NCBI GenBank assembly: GCA_021814475.1
Contig: JAKAIE010000007.1
Location: forward strand, 1-57,456
Length of the DNA stretch: 57,456 nt
Origin: Nitrospirota bacterium
GTDB lineage: Bacteria; Nitrospirota; Thermodesulfovibrionia; Thermodesulfovibrionales; UBA6898
Direction: 5' to 3'
Positions 31,952-42,372 of this stretch are shown here, in pieces (position 1 is the stretch's first letter; every line of letters begins with the position of its first letter). Under the pieces are notes generated by a model that did no database searches, had not been told where the DNA came from, and worked only from the letters and a program-made list of their open reading frames with translations. A program made the translations under genes and the position numbers.

Positions 31952-34596
31952 TTACTCACCCCCTGCGCATTCGAGAGATCAGCAGTCACCCTGACACCTG
32001 ATCGCGTATTGTAGATATTCATCTGTTTTTTCGCTGTTCCATCAAGGCCGAAGACCGCAACATCGCCGTTCTTCAAACCGACAACTATCTCTATGGCGCC
32101 GTCTCCGTTCACATCGCCTGCCTTCATATCGACGGCATCGTCAACAGCCAGCTTGACCGACTGAACAGTGCCGTCACTACTCAGCACCGTCAGGCTTCCA
32201 TCACTTCGCAATAGCATGACATCGTCAATCCCGTCACCGTTCACATCTCTCACCGCCATCGCGACGAGGGCGGATCCGGAAGCCGGGAGACTGATCTCCT
32301 TCTTCATCGAAACCGTCCAGTTGCCGATGCCGTTCGTGCCGTCGACAGACCAGATTCTGAGGGCGCCCTGCTTGGCCGTGGCCTGGACCGTCACGAGCTC
32401 ATTCCTGCCGTCGCCGTCTACATCGCCGCTTCCCATAAGCACCGTCGCATTTGAGGCAGCCGGGAAGGCGTTGAAATATACGCCGGTGTCGGCCACCGCA
32501 CCGTTGCTGAAACCAAAGACCCTCACCGAAGGCGCATCGGTTGTCTTCATCACTGCCACTTCGGCCGCGCCGTCACCCGTCAGATCTTTTGCAACTATTT
32601 CGTAACTCCCCATTCCGGAGAATGCAGAGAACTTCGCCAGCAGGTTGCCGGCCTGGTCGAAGAGACCGACCCTCGACTTGCCGTAGCGGACGGTTGCCGC
32701 GATCTCGCCCAGGCCGTCTCCGTTCAGGTCAGCGGCAGCCGTTGCCAGGCCGCCCCGGACATTCCCGAAGGCGACGAATTCAGAACTGGTACCGCCATTC
32801 ATATCAAGGATCTTTACATTCGTCATGTCATTGCTTCCGGCCAGTGTTGCCACAACGTTTTCCTGGATGATCTGGCTATACATTCCGCTGAAGGCTATCG
32901 AGCCTCCGCCGGTAATCGTCTTGGTTTCAGACCTCGGCGTGCGATATCCCTGCACCGGGCTGTAGGTTATGGTATAGGCACCGTCGGCCACGCTGCTTAC
33001 CGACCAGGTTGCGCCGGTACCGTTGAAGCTCTGGGGTCCCGTTATGGTATATGTCGCGTCACTTCTGTTCGAAGTGACAGTGATCCTGTTGCTCGAAATA
33101 ACCGTAAGCGCCACCGAGATTGTCGCAGTGCTGCCCGCTGCGTCATTGGCCGCAACCGTGATCAATCCGGAATATACGCCCGGGACCATGCCGGTCGCAT
33201 TAACACTGACAACCGCCGGGGTCTGGGCATTCGAGACGCCGCTGGACGGCGCAATCGTCAGCCAGCTGCTGTTGGACGAGGCCGCCCACGTCAGCTTGCC
33301 CGACAGGTCGTTGTTCAGCCCTATCCCTGCCTGCTGTGTGACCACCGTCCCTGCATCAGCCTGCAGTGCCATCGCAGGAGGGGTGACCGCCAGTACCGGC
33401 GGCGCAACCACCGAGAGGGTTACCGGCACGTCCACATACCCGCCGTTATACGCAAAGGTTATCTTTCCGGTATAGTCTCCGATTGCGAGACCCGTTGGGT
33501 CGATCACAACGTCGGCCTGGTCGCCGAGACCTCCGGCGATGCTGCCTGCCGTCTTGCTCACCGATAACCACGCCGAATCGGATGTGGCTGTCCAGTCGAG
33601 CTGGCCGGCGCCTGCGTTTGTCAGGACAATCGTCTTGTTGCCGGCAACAACATTACCCTGGGCCTTCAGCGCCACGGAGGATGGAGCCACCGTAAGATTT
33701 GCAAAGTTGTCAATACCGAGTACTGTTGCGGAATTAGTCATATAGGAGACGAAATACAGCCGGTTATTCCTGAAGGCCATGTCAACAGGATTCCTGTAGG
33801 GGGATGCATTATTGAAGAGTGTACCGAGGAAGCCGCCCTGGTAGTCGAAGACCGCAATAATGTCCTGCATGTTATCTGCCGCGTACACTCTCCTCTGACT
33901 GTCAATCGCCAGGCTGGACGGAGATGCCAGGGTGCCATCGGTGGCATACCCGAAGCTCGAAAATTTGCGCAGGAAGTTGCCTGCGAGATCAAAGGCCTGG
34001 ATTCTCCAGACATAAACGGCATTGCCGCTTGAATCAAGGGTGCCGGTTGGCTGGTTGCGATCGAGGACATAGAACTCATTATTAGGCTCATCCACAACCA
34101 GGTCGCGCATATCACTGCCGAAGGTGGCGAAACTGCCCATGGTCGACAGAAGAGCTCCGCTCGCGTCAAACACCTTGATATTATACGCGCCGGCATCCAG
34201 AACATATACCCTGCCCGTGGAAGTCGTATCGATGGCGACCGGCCTGACCACGCCATTTATGGCGGCAACCTGCGTTGCGCCGGAGTAAACGGCGATCGCC
34301 TTGGCCATACCGATATAGAGGAGGCCGTTATCCGCGGCCTTGATGGCCGTCGGCGACGAAGAAAGCGGTATGCGGCCCACAATGCTGCCGGAGGGGGAAT
34401 ACTTGACAACGGCATTATAGAGAGTATCACTGACTATAATATTGCCTGCAGTATCCACCGCCACACGGTTAGGCCTGGACAGATTGTCGAGACCGCCGAT
34501 TTTTACTGCCACCGGGACCGTTGCTGCAAACAGCGCCGCTGACAATAACAACACGATGCCGACAGCTAGACCCCCAATACTCACTAGCTTCTTCAT
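31948..34596 (-). CDS. Secreted NHL propeller / BACON / FG-GAP repeat protein
   Basis: About 882 residues from ATG 34596 (AGGAGG 8 nt upstream). Order: signal peptide (VGIVLLLSAALFAA); NHL-type propeller at about 30-295 (PNRVAVDTAGNIIVSDT); two BACON-like domains at about 300-397 and 400-500, each with a Trp-containing core (AWLSVSKTAGS, SWLTIAPSSGV); a PEGA-like domain about 503-575; and a C-terminal FG-GAP/VCBS propeller with five Asp-rich loops (DLNGDGLGEI, DLTGDGAAEV, DVDGDGRNEL, DVNGDGIDDV, DVNGDGAIEI) that probably bind calcium. It has no heme. It is translationally coupled to the 45-heme cytochrome, so it is probably a scaffold, docking or adhesion partner at the cell surface. Domain calls are by pattern; the functional role is inferred. 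Confidence 0.85.
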   Translation of the reverse strand: MKKLVSIGGLAVGIVLLLSAALFAATVPVAVKIGGLDNLSRPNRVAVDTAGNIIVSDTLYNAVVKYSPSGSIVGRIPLSSSPTAIKAADNGLLYIGMAKAIAVYSGATQVAAINGVVRPVAIDTTSTGRVYVLDAGAYNIKVFDASGALLSTMGSFATFGSDMRDLVVDEPNNEFYVLDRNQPTGTLDSSGNAVYVWRIQAFDLAGNFLRKFSSFGYATDGTLASPSSLAIDSQRRVYAADNMQDIIAVFDYQGGFLGTLFNNASPYRNPVDMAFRNNRLYFVSYMTNSATVLGIDNFANLTVAPSSVALKAQGNVVAGNKTIVLTNAGAGQLDWTATSDSAWLSVSKTAGSIAGGLGDQADVVIDPTGLAIGDYTGKITFAYNGGYVDVPVTLSVVAPPVLAVTPPAMALQADAGTVVTQQAGIGLNNDLSGKLTWAASSNSSWLTIAPSSGVSNAQTPAVVSVNATGMVPGVYSGLITVAANDAAGSTATISVALTVISSNRITVTSNRSDATYTITGPQSFNGTGATWSVSSVADGAYTITYSPVQGYRTPRSETKTITGGGSIAFSGMYSQIIQENVVATLAGSNDMTNVKILDMNGGTSSEFVAFGNVRGGLATAAADLNGDGLGEIAATVRYGKSRVGLFDQAGNLLAKFSAFSGMGSYEIVAKDLTGDGAAEVAVMKTTDAPSVRVFGFSNGAVADTGVYFNAFPAASNATVLMGSGDVDGDGRNELVTVQATAKQGALRIWSVDGTNGIGNWTVSMKKEISLPASGSALVAMAVRDVNGDGIDDVMLLRSDGSLTVLSSDGTVQSVKLAVDDAVDMKAGDVNGDGAIEIVVGLKNGDVAVFGLDGTAKKQMNIYNTRSGVRVTADLSNAQGVSK

Positions 34597-34657
34597 TTTG
34601 GCTTCCTCCTGTATCTCGCTATTTTTATATTTCATATAATTCTGGATTTATCTCTTT

Positions 34658-35467
34658 TTATTTATTGTGGCAGACCAGACAAAGGGCGCTGCCGGCGTTT
34701 GACATCACCAGGAAGTTGTTTCCGGTCGGAAAGGCGTTGTTCGTCAGGTGCGGATCATGGCATGATGAACACTCCACCCGGTTACCGGTAAGGGTCATGC
34801 GGGCCTGGACCACTGGGTTCGAGATCACGTTCAGGCCGCCCTGCAGATCGACAGCAGGATTGTAGACAAAGCCGATCGGGTGGTCATTCCTCAGGTCTGC
34901 GCCGCTGGAGCAGGCAGTGCCGAGTCCGCCGTCGCAGACCGCATCGCCGACATTCAACCGATAGTTGGGATCGCCCAACGCAAAGTCACCGAACTGGTTT
35001 TTGGTCACACCGGGCATTTCAGTGGGCTTGCCGCCGGCGCCGCCGTTCGAGTCTGAAGGATTCTTGATCAGCACATTCATCGCGCCGACACCATCATGAC
35101 AGCTGAGACAGAGGAGGGAGAGGGGGCCTGGGCCCAGTGTGTTGTTGCTGTCCATGGTGGGGCTGGTATAGACCTGCCATGCCCTTACCGGGACCGCCCT
35201 GTTCCACAGAAGCGTTCCGTTCAGGGTACCGGCAGCGCCGACAGTCGCAGGATTAGTGCTGTATGACTGGGTCATATTGGCGCCATGAGGCGTATGACAG
35301 AATATGCAGGGCTCCTGCGTGTCATACTGAAAGTTGCTCGCACCTGACAGTGACAGGTCATGACGGGAGCCGGTCACAAGAGCAGAGGCTTTTCTCACAC
35401 TAACTGCGCCAAATAACACTACCACCATCACGGCCATCACCAGCAATATTCTTATTTTTCCAGCCAT
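34658..35467 (-). CDS. Tetraheme doubled-CXXCH cytochrome c
   Basis: About 269 residues from ATG 35467, with AAGGAG 7-8 nt upstream. It has a signal peptide (ILLVMAVMVVVLFGAVSV...ASA) and four heme motifs: CIFCH(TPHG), CLSCH(DG), CSSCH(DPH) and CLVCH(NK). The CXXCHxPH form is the doubled-CXXCH signature of small periplasmic multiheme cytochromes. It is closely patterned on the genes at 36710 and 43473 (CxFCHxPH ... CLSCHDG ... CxSCHxPHL ... CxxCH), so the three are paralogues. A perfect sigma-54-type element lies just upstream. It may be the first gene of the cytochrome/NHL operon. Confidence 0.9.
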   Translation of the reverse strand: MAGKIRILLVMAVMVVVLFGAVSVRKASALVTGSRHDLSLSGASNFQYDTQEPCIFCHTPHGANMTQSYSTNPATVGAAGTLNGTLLWNRAVPVRAWQVYTSPTMDSNNTLGPGPLSLLCLSCHDGVGAMNVLIKNPSDSNGGAGGKPTEMPGVTKNQFGDFALGDPNYRLNVGDAVCDGGLGTACSSGADLRNDHPIGFVYNPAVDLQGGLNVISNPVVQARMTLTGNRVECSSCHDPHLTNNAFPTGNNFLVMSNAGSALCLVCHNK

Positions 35468-35504
35468 TCTTAACTCTCCTTCCAAATTTCTTGTGTATAT
35501 AGTT

Positions 35505-35520
35505 TGCAATTCATATGCCA
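35505..35520 (-). promoter_or_regulatory. Sigma-54 (-24/-12) promoter upstream of the tetraheme cytochrome
   Basis: On the minus strand the sequence TGGCATATGAATTGCA (35520 to 35505) matches the sigma-54 consensus TGGCAYR-N4-TTGCA at every defined position, with GG at -24 and GC at -12. The predicted start site is near 35494, leaving a leader of about 27 nt that holds the AAGGAG ribosome site of ATG 35467. An enhancer-binding activator would be needed. Confidence 0.72.
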
Positions 35521-35585
35521 TCAATGAGATATTTATAATAAAACAATTTTTTAAAAATTAAACATCTTTAATTACGCCATAATTG

Positions 35586-36659
35586 TCACCGTGGCCATTT
35601 TTTGACAGTGTAAAAGGCATTGTCATGAGTATAATCCTTGCCTCCTATGTGACATTTCAGGAAGCAGAGCGGCCTGCCGTCCTGGGCAGGGGCATACGAT
35701 GCCAGCTGCGTGAAACCGACAAACTGTGTATCGAATTCAATAAGATTGGCGTTCCGGTTCGTGCCGTGAGGGGTATGACAGGCCGAGCACGGTGTCCTCT
35801 GATAGATGATATGCTCTTTATGCAGCGCAAAACTCTCGTTATTGAGAATACTGCTTCGGTCATGGCATGAATAGCAGAGTGCGTAACTCGCCGGCGACTC
35901 GGCGCCCTCTGTCTTGATATACCTGTCTTTGAGCATAAAATCATAGTTGGACGCGTGAGGCCCCTTGGGCCCATAGGGGTCGTCGTTACCGTGACAGTCA
36001 GAACAGGTGATCGTGCTGGCGGTATTCAACCGTCCCTTCAGGCTCGGGACCCGATAGTTCTTCCCCGGGCCCTCGACAGGGTGATAAGAAGGGTTGTTCA
36101 TATCGAATTCCAGGCGCTTGTTCTTTTCATTCGGCGGGAGGTTGGCGCTGTCGGAGTGGCATTTATAGCAGAGTTCATACTCGTTCTGCACGTCATCAAC
36201 CCGCCTCATACCTGCCCCGTACCCCTTTACGTCCCCCCATTTCTTTTCGGGCGTGATATCGTGGATATTATGGCAGTCCTCACAGGCGACATGCCTCATC
36301 GCTGAAGGAGAGCGCTCAGGAAGTTCCTCCCCTGCGACATGATATATCGACGTCTCCACAACGGGATGCCGTGATTTTTTCGAAAAAACCGTCATCATAT
36401 CCGTTTTTGCCTGAATCCGCTCGCCTGAGCCTCCAAAGCTGTGACAATTGAAGCAGAAACCCTCTTTCGAGGTCCGCAACATGGCGGTCCCTCTCTGTCC
36501 ATGCCCCTTGTGGCAGGCCGCGCAACCCACAGGGTTCTTCGTCCTGTCGAGATGAGAGGCATGAGATCCGGCTGCAAAAGCCGTTGACACACACAGCAGC
36601 AGACCCGGGAGAAGGGCCAGCAGACTCCTGCTCCTTCTTGATGTATCACCGGGAATCAC
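35586..36659 (-). CDS. Octaheme-type multiheme cytochrome c
   Basis: About 357 residues if started at GTG 36659 (GGAG 9 nt upstream), which gives a normal signal peptide (RSRSLLALLPGLLLCVSTAFA). ATG 36710, overlapping the previous stop as TGATG, would add 17 residues. Heme motifs: CAACH, CFNCH, CEDCH, CYKCH, CSDCH, CYSCH, CSACH and a CX3CH (CFLKCH) near the C-terminus, eight in all. Several are followed by His-containing HNIHD or TPHG. It is probably periplasmic or outer-membrane-associated. It lies directly downstream of a tetraheme paralogue and an NHL lipoprotein in the same direction. The gap of 118 bp to the next gene contains the sigma-54 element. Confidence 0.88.
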   Translation of the reverse strand: MIPGDTSRRSRSLLALLPGLLLCVSTAFAAGSHASHLDRTKNPVGCAACHKGHGQRGTAMLRTSKEGFCFNCHSFGGSGERIQAKTDMMTVFSKKSRHPVVETSIYHVAGEELPERSPSAMRHVACEDCHNIHDITPEKKWGDVKGYGAGMRRVDDVQNEYELCYKCHSDSANLPPNEKNKRLEFDMNNPSYHPVEGPGKNYRVPSLKGRLNTASTITCSDCHGNDDPYGPKGPHASNYDFMLKDRYIKTEGAESPASYALCYSCHDRSSILNNESFALHKEHIIYQRTPCSACHTPHGTNRNANLIEFDTQFVGFTQLASYAPAQDGRPLCFLKCHIGGKDYTHDNAFYTVKKWPR

Positions 36660-36709
36660 AGCAAACTTCTCCAAAACTAGGCATACTATATCATATATGA
36701 AATTTCTCA

Positions 36710-37531
36710 TCAAGGGCATGTCCCTGTGCAGCTGATATGGCACTGACAGCATAGACTGTCCCCGAATGTCCAGGGCCAGCCCGCCTGCGTCGACGGCGCA
36801 CCCGAGGCCCCCCTTATAAACTTGGTCACTCCGGGAACCGGATCCAGGTGCGGATCGTGACACGAATTGCATTGCACCCCATGCCTCATGGTCACGTTGT
36901 CCTTGCAGCCGTTGGGGTTGGCAACCCTGTTGCAGGGGTACGAACTCCGGGTCGGCTGGAGATAGGGATACGCGATCCCGCTGTTGAGTTTATAGGAGAC
37001 CGACGGGCACTGGGCGGCCTTGTCTGTCACGAGCTGATTGTTTATCTCTATAGATATGAGATGGTGACCGGACAGGTTCGTCCCTAGATAGGCAGTACTG
37101 GCGGCCGGAAGGGGCCCGAGACCCACCCCGCCCGTCATGGATATGACAGTGCTTACCCCCCCGAGGTTCTGGACGCTGCCGAGCGGGACCGTACCGTCGT
37201 GGCAGCTGAGACAGAGCCTGGAGGCCTCATCCGGAGGGTTCAGAGGGGTCGTCAACTGCGTTGCCGAAGGGGTCGGCATTGTATAACTCGCCTGTATGGT
37301 GAGGGAATGGTTCCAGAGAGGGCCCTCTGTAAGAGACATATGCGGGGTGTGGCAGAAGACGCAGATCTGCTGTTCCGACGATATATACGCGCCTGTTCCG
37401 CTTGCCGAGAGGTTGTGTTTGTTGCCGTTGGCCGTAAGGTTGCCCGTAGCGCCCCGCGCAACGGAATAATAGGCCCCTATGCTTAACATTACCGCGACCA
37501 CAATTGCCATCCGTACATTCCTGTTTCTCAT
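36710..37531 (-). CDS. Tetraheme doubled-CXXCH cytochrome c
   Basis: About 273 residues from ATG 37531 (GGAAGG 5 nt upstream); an in-frame ATG at 37549 overlaps the NHL gene stop. Signal peptide MAIVVAVMLSIGAYYSVARG. Heme motifs are CVFCH(TPH), CLSCH(DG), CNSCH(DPHLDP) and CCQCH. The last motif has Cys inside it, and the C-terminal tail adds more Cys (CCQCHISCTGTCP), which is unusual and could form a disulfide or bind metal. A second Cys pair lies at YPCNRVANPNGC. It is a paralogue of the cytochromes at 34658 and 43473 and is coupled to the preceding NHL lipoprotein. Confidence 0.88.
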   Translation of the reverse strand: MRNRNVRMAIVVAVMLSIGAYYSVARGATGNLTANGNKHNLSASGTGAYISSEQQICVFCHTPHMSLTEGPLWNHSLTIQASYTMPTPSATQLTTPLNPPDEASRLCLSCHDGTVPLGSVQNLGGVSTVISMTGGVGLGPLPAASTAYLGTNLSGHHLISIEINNQLVTDKAAQCPSVSYKLNSGIAYPYLQPTRSSYPCNRVANPNGCKDNVTMRHGVQCNSCHDPHLDPVPGVTKFIRGASGAPSTQAGWPWTFGDSLCCQCHISCTGTCP

Positions 37532-37545
37532 ATTCACCTTCCGCC

Positions 37546-38574
37546 TCATTCTCCTGACAGTAACTGGAACGCCTGCACACGCATATTAATGGTGTCGGCC
37601 ACATAGATCACATTCTCACGGTCAATAAACAGCCCGGTCGGAAGATAGAAGTCCCCGTAACCGTGACCGGTCGTGCCGAAAAAGAGCAGCAGCCTTCCTT
37701 CCGGATTGAATATCTTTACCATATCCTTGCCGTCGTCCACAACATAGATATTTCCGAAGCTGTCGGCGGCAACTCCTTTCGGCTTGTCCAGGGTGTCGTA
37801 GCTGTCTCCCAGCCGGCCTATCGCGCGGGCAAAGGCGCCGCCCGGCGCAAAGACCTGCACCCTGAAGTTCAGGGCGTCCGTCACATACAGCATGCCCTTT
37901 CCATCCACAAAGGCATAGCCCGGATAATTGAACTCCCCGTTGCCGTCGCCGCGTTTCCCGATCACACCCTTGCGGACTCCGTCGGTTCCGTATATGTAAA
38001 CGCAGTGGCCGAGTGAATCGACCACATACAGCAACCCCCTGTCGTTGTCGATCGCAAGCCCGGCCGGCCTGGTCATCGCCCCCTGCAGATACGAGACGAA
38101 GTCGCCCTTTTCCGAGTAGATGCTCACCTTGCCCAGGTCGGGATCGGATACATACATCCTGCCGTCCCTGCCTGCAACCACGCTGAGCGGATATGCAAGG
38201 GGCACCCCTTTTGCATCGGTGATATCCATCACCTCCATCGTCTTTCTGTCTATCACCGTGACCCTTCCCGCACCCGGATCGGCGATATAAAAGCGCCGGT
38301 CATCGACGTAGACACCCTGAGGTCTCAGCAGGATCCTCGCCTTTGAGGGATCGGTGGATCCGAAGAGGAGTTCGAGAGAACCGCTCTCCTTTGCAGCCTC
38401 CTCCGCAGCCACGTTCTGGAGGCTCCAGAGGTACTTTATCCTCGGCTTCTCAGGCTTCCCCGGCCAGAGGATGCCCCCCGAGGCGGTCATATCTATATGC
38501 GCCCGGAGCGGGGCCGGCGCACAGCCTGCCGTATAAAGAAGCGAAAGAACGATGAATATTGCAGCCCTGCGCAT
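37546..38574 (-). CDS. NHL-repeat beta-propeller lipoprotein
   Basis: The 342-residue protein has a lipoprotein signal (FIVLSLLYTAGC, Cys near residue 18) and six NHL-type repeats, each with a YVxDxxxxRVxVF-like strand: VYVDDRRFYIADPGAGRVTV, LYVTDALNFRVQVF, IYVVDDGKDMVKIF, IYVADTINMRVQAF. The segment KPEKPRIKYLWSLQ after the signal recurs as PPDEPRIRYLDKI and PPEKPRIKFVDII in the two other NHL lipoproteins of the window. It probably sits on the periplasmic or outer face and binds a partner protein. It overlaps the next cytochrome gene by 4 bp and follows the outer-membrane barrel gene by 6 bp. No enzyme residues are evident. Confidence 0.87.
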   Translation of the reverse strand: MRRAAIFIVLSLLYTAGCAPAPLRAHIDMTASGGILWPGKPEKPRIKYLWSLQNVAAEEAAKESGSLELLFGSTDPSKARILLRPQGVYVDDRRFYIADPGAGRVTVIDRKTMEVMDITDAKGVPLAYPLSVVAGRDGRMYVSDPDLGKVSIYSEKGDFVSYLQGAMTRPAGLAIDNDRGLLYVVDSLGHCVYIYGTDGVRKGVIGKRGDGNGEFNYPGYAFVDGKGMLYVTDALNFRVQVFAPGGAFARAIGRLGDSYDTLDKPKGVAADSFGNIYVVDDGKDMVKIFNPEGRLLLFFGTTGHGYGDFYLPTGLFIDRENVIYVADTINMRVQAFQLLSGE

Positions 38575-38580
38575 GACCGG

Positions 38581-40705
<2,125 letters not shown>

Positions 40706-40713
<8 letters not shown>

Positions 40714-41152
40714 GCCGGTCCTCTGTAATCTGCATCTCCGGTCTTCTGCCGGTTCCCTGGACGGTCAAGCCGCGCGCCTGGGCGACCCTTGCGGGGTTAT
40801 CGACCCGCGGGGACTGAGGTATGCACTTTTCTTCGCATCGTCTTCTTCTGTTCTTCAGGGCAATCTCCTCGCCGGAGCCCTCCAGGCAGGCGACATCCCT
40901 CTTCAGAGTCGCAAGGGAGGTGAGGAGGAGCCTCGACAGATCGTCATACCCGAGAGGCGCGCCCTGGCACTCAGCCTCGCGGGTGAGCCGTACGATCCGC
41001 CTGAGCCTCAGCCCCCTCAGCCCTTCTTCCTGCAGCACATCATCGTCCTGCTCGTCGATCAGTGTCAGGAGGATAGTCCGGTTACTGGCCGGCTCTTTAT
41101 GCGGCCTGAATGCGTAGACGATCTTCCCGACCTGCTGCTTCCTGCCCATCAT
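40706..41152 (-). CDS. DUF1670-like protein, N-terminally short (possible regulator or remnant)
   Basis: About 148 residues from ATG 41152. The part IVYAFRPHKEPASNRTILLT ... LIDEQDDDVL ... LRGLRLRRIVRLTREAECQG ... LGYDDLSRLLLTSLATLKRD resembles the middle of DUF1670 proteins, whose SLATLKRDVACLE stretch reads as a helix-turn-helix. As I recall the family, its members are about twice as long, so this one lacks the N-terminal domain and its last 45 residues look off-family. Either it is a decayed copy or a minimal DNA-binding protein. A perfect palindrome lies 35-60 bp upstream. Its stop overlaps the barrel gene's TTG start by 8 bp (TTGCATAA), so it is part of that transcript. Confidence 0.5.
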
Positions 41153-41186
41153 TCCTTGTAAACCACCTCTTTGAGCGTTAACACGC

Positions 41187-41212
41187 AATACTGTGCGCAA
41201 TCGCACAGTATT
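41187..41212. promoter_or_regulatory. Perfect inverted repeat (11-bp arms), possible operator
   Basis: Arms AATACTGTGCG (41187-41197) and CGCACAGTATT (41202-41212) are exact reverse complements around CAAT. The element lies 35 bp upstream of the DUF1670-like start. There is no T-run on either side, so it is not an intrinsic terminator. A dimeric regulator site or an mRNA leader hairpin are both possible. Confidence 0.6.
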
Positions 41213-41347
41213 ATCCCTATCCGGATGTCACCGATTATTGCCCGACCGAGAAATGAGAAGCTCAAATGAGCTTATATTTAAAGGCCGTATCACGGGTATT
41301 GGAACAGAAATTATTATAACTCCTACGATATGTATATATATTATTAA

Positions 41348-41363
41348 TTCAAGTATCGTGCCA
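41348..41363 (-). promoter_or_regulatory. Sigma-54-like element with two overlapping direct repeats
   Basis: The minus strand reads TGGCACGATACTTGAA (41363 to 41348): the -24 half is perfect, but the -12 half is TTGAA instead of TTGCA. It overlaps the first of two GCCAGTTATCA repeats (41360-41370, 41372-41382; 12-bp period) that could bind a regulator. It could drive the DUF1670/barrel/NHL/cytochrome genes with a leader of roughly 185 nt holding the palindrome. The changed -12 base makes this weaker than the other two elements. Confidence 0.35.
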
Positions 41364-41448
41364 GTTATCAAGCCAGTTATCAGGGCCCCGGTTATTTTGA
41401 CTTCTCCTGATCCCGTTGCTATACTTACAGAGGATTTCGATACCCGTG

Positions 41449-42369
41449 ATGATAACACAAAAGCATAGGGAAACGTGCCGGATTTTCAGTACAGGGCTGG
41501 CGTGCATCGCCTCTGTCCTGCTGGCGGCCGCGGTCTCGCTGTCATATGCAGCTGACGTGAAGCCGGAAGGTGTTGCACCCTCCTCCGGTATGGCCCTCAT
41601 CCCTGGAGGCGATTTCATGATGGGAAGCGCGAAATCAAAGGATACCCCGTCAAATGAGACACCCCGTCATGAGGTCAACGTCAGCCCCTTTTATATCGAC
41701 CGTTACGAGGTGACGAACGAAAAATTCGCCGCCTTTCTCAATGCGGTGAAGAAGGACGACTTCGAGAAGAAGAGAAAGACATGGGTGGTCATACGGAACG
41801 ATATTGATAACGATCCTTCCACTGTATGGTGGCCGACGGAAATCACCCTGGAAAAGGGTGTGTACAAGGCCGTCCCCGATTCCGGGAAATACCCTGTCCT
41901 GAGCGTCAGCTGGTACGCGGCCGACGCATATTGCAGGTGGGCGGGCAAGCGTCTGCCGACAGAGGCCGAGTGGGAGAAGGCGGCACGCGGAGGACTCGAT
42001 AACAAGGACTACCCCTGGGGGGATGAACTTCCGACCGCGGGCATCATTTTTTCCAGGTTATGGATGAACAACTTTTATCCGGCCCCCACAGAGGTGACGG
42101 CAGGCTCGTATCCGAACGGCTTCGGCCTTTATGACATGGCCGGAAACGTGGCTGAATGGTGCTCAGACTGGTATGACCCTGACTACTACGGCAGATCTCC
42201 GAGGAACAACCCGAAAGGCCCGGAAAAAGGCGACCAGAAGGTGGTTCGCGGAGGGTCCTGGGCCTCTGACGCAAAATCCGTGAGGGCAGGATTCCGCAGC
42301 TTCAGCCTGCCCGATGCGATGAATACCGGCGTGGGGTTCAGGTGCGCGGAAGACGGACCCGCGAAATAG
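41449..42369 (+). CDS. SUMF1/formylglycine-generating-enzyme-fold protein, exported
   Basis: About 306 residues from ATG 41449 (GTG 41446 possible). After a signal peptide (GLACIASVLLAAAVSLSYAA) comes a full SUMF1/FGE-sulfatase domain: MALIPGGDFMMGS, DRYEVTNEKFAAFLN, PVLSVSWYAADAYCRWAGKR, LPTEAEWEKAARGG, GLYDMAGNVAEWCSDWY, VVRGGSWASD and GVGFRCAED. The copper-binding Cys pair of true formylglycine-generating enzymes is not present in the expected C-terminal stretch (only one Cys, in FRCAED), so it is probably a binding or structural member, as many bacterial SUMF1 proteins are. It is on the plus strand, divergent from the barrel operon and convergent with the parvulin gene (3 bp between stops). 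Confidence 0.85.
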   Translation: MITQKHRETCRIFSTGLACIASVLLAAAVSLSYAADVKPEGVAPSSGMALIPGGDFMMGSAKSKDTPSNETPRHEVNVSPFYIDRYEVTNEKFAAFLNAVKKDDFEKKRKTWVVIRNDIDNDPSTVWWPTEITLEKGVYKAVPDSGKYPVLSVSWYAADAYCRWAGKRLPTEAEWEKAARGGLDNKDYPWGDELPTAGIIFSRLWMNNFYPAPTEVTAGSYPNGFGLYDMAGNVAEWCSDWYDPDYYGRSPRNNPKGPEKGDQKVVRGGSWASDAKSVRAGFRSFSLPDAMNTGVGFRCAEDGPAK

Positions 42370-42372
42370 CCC

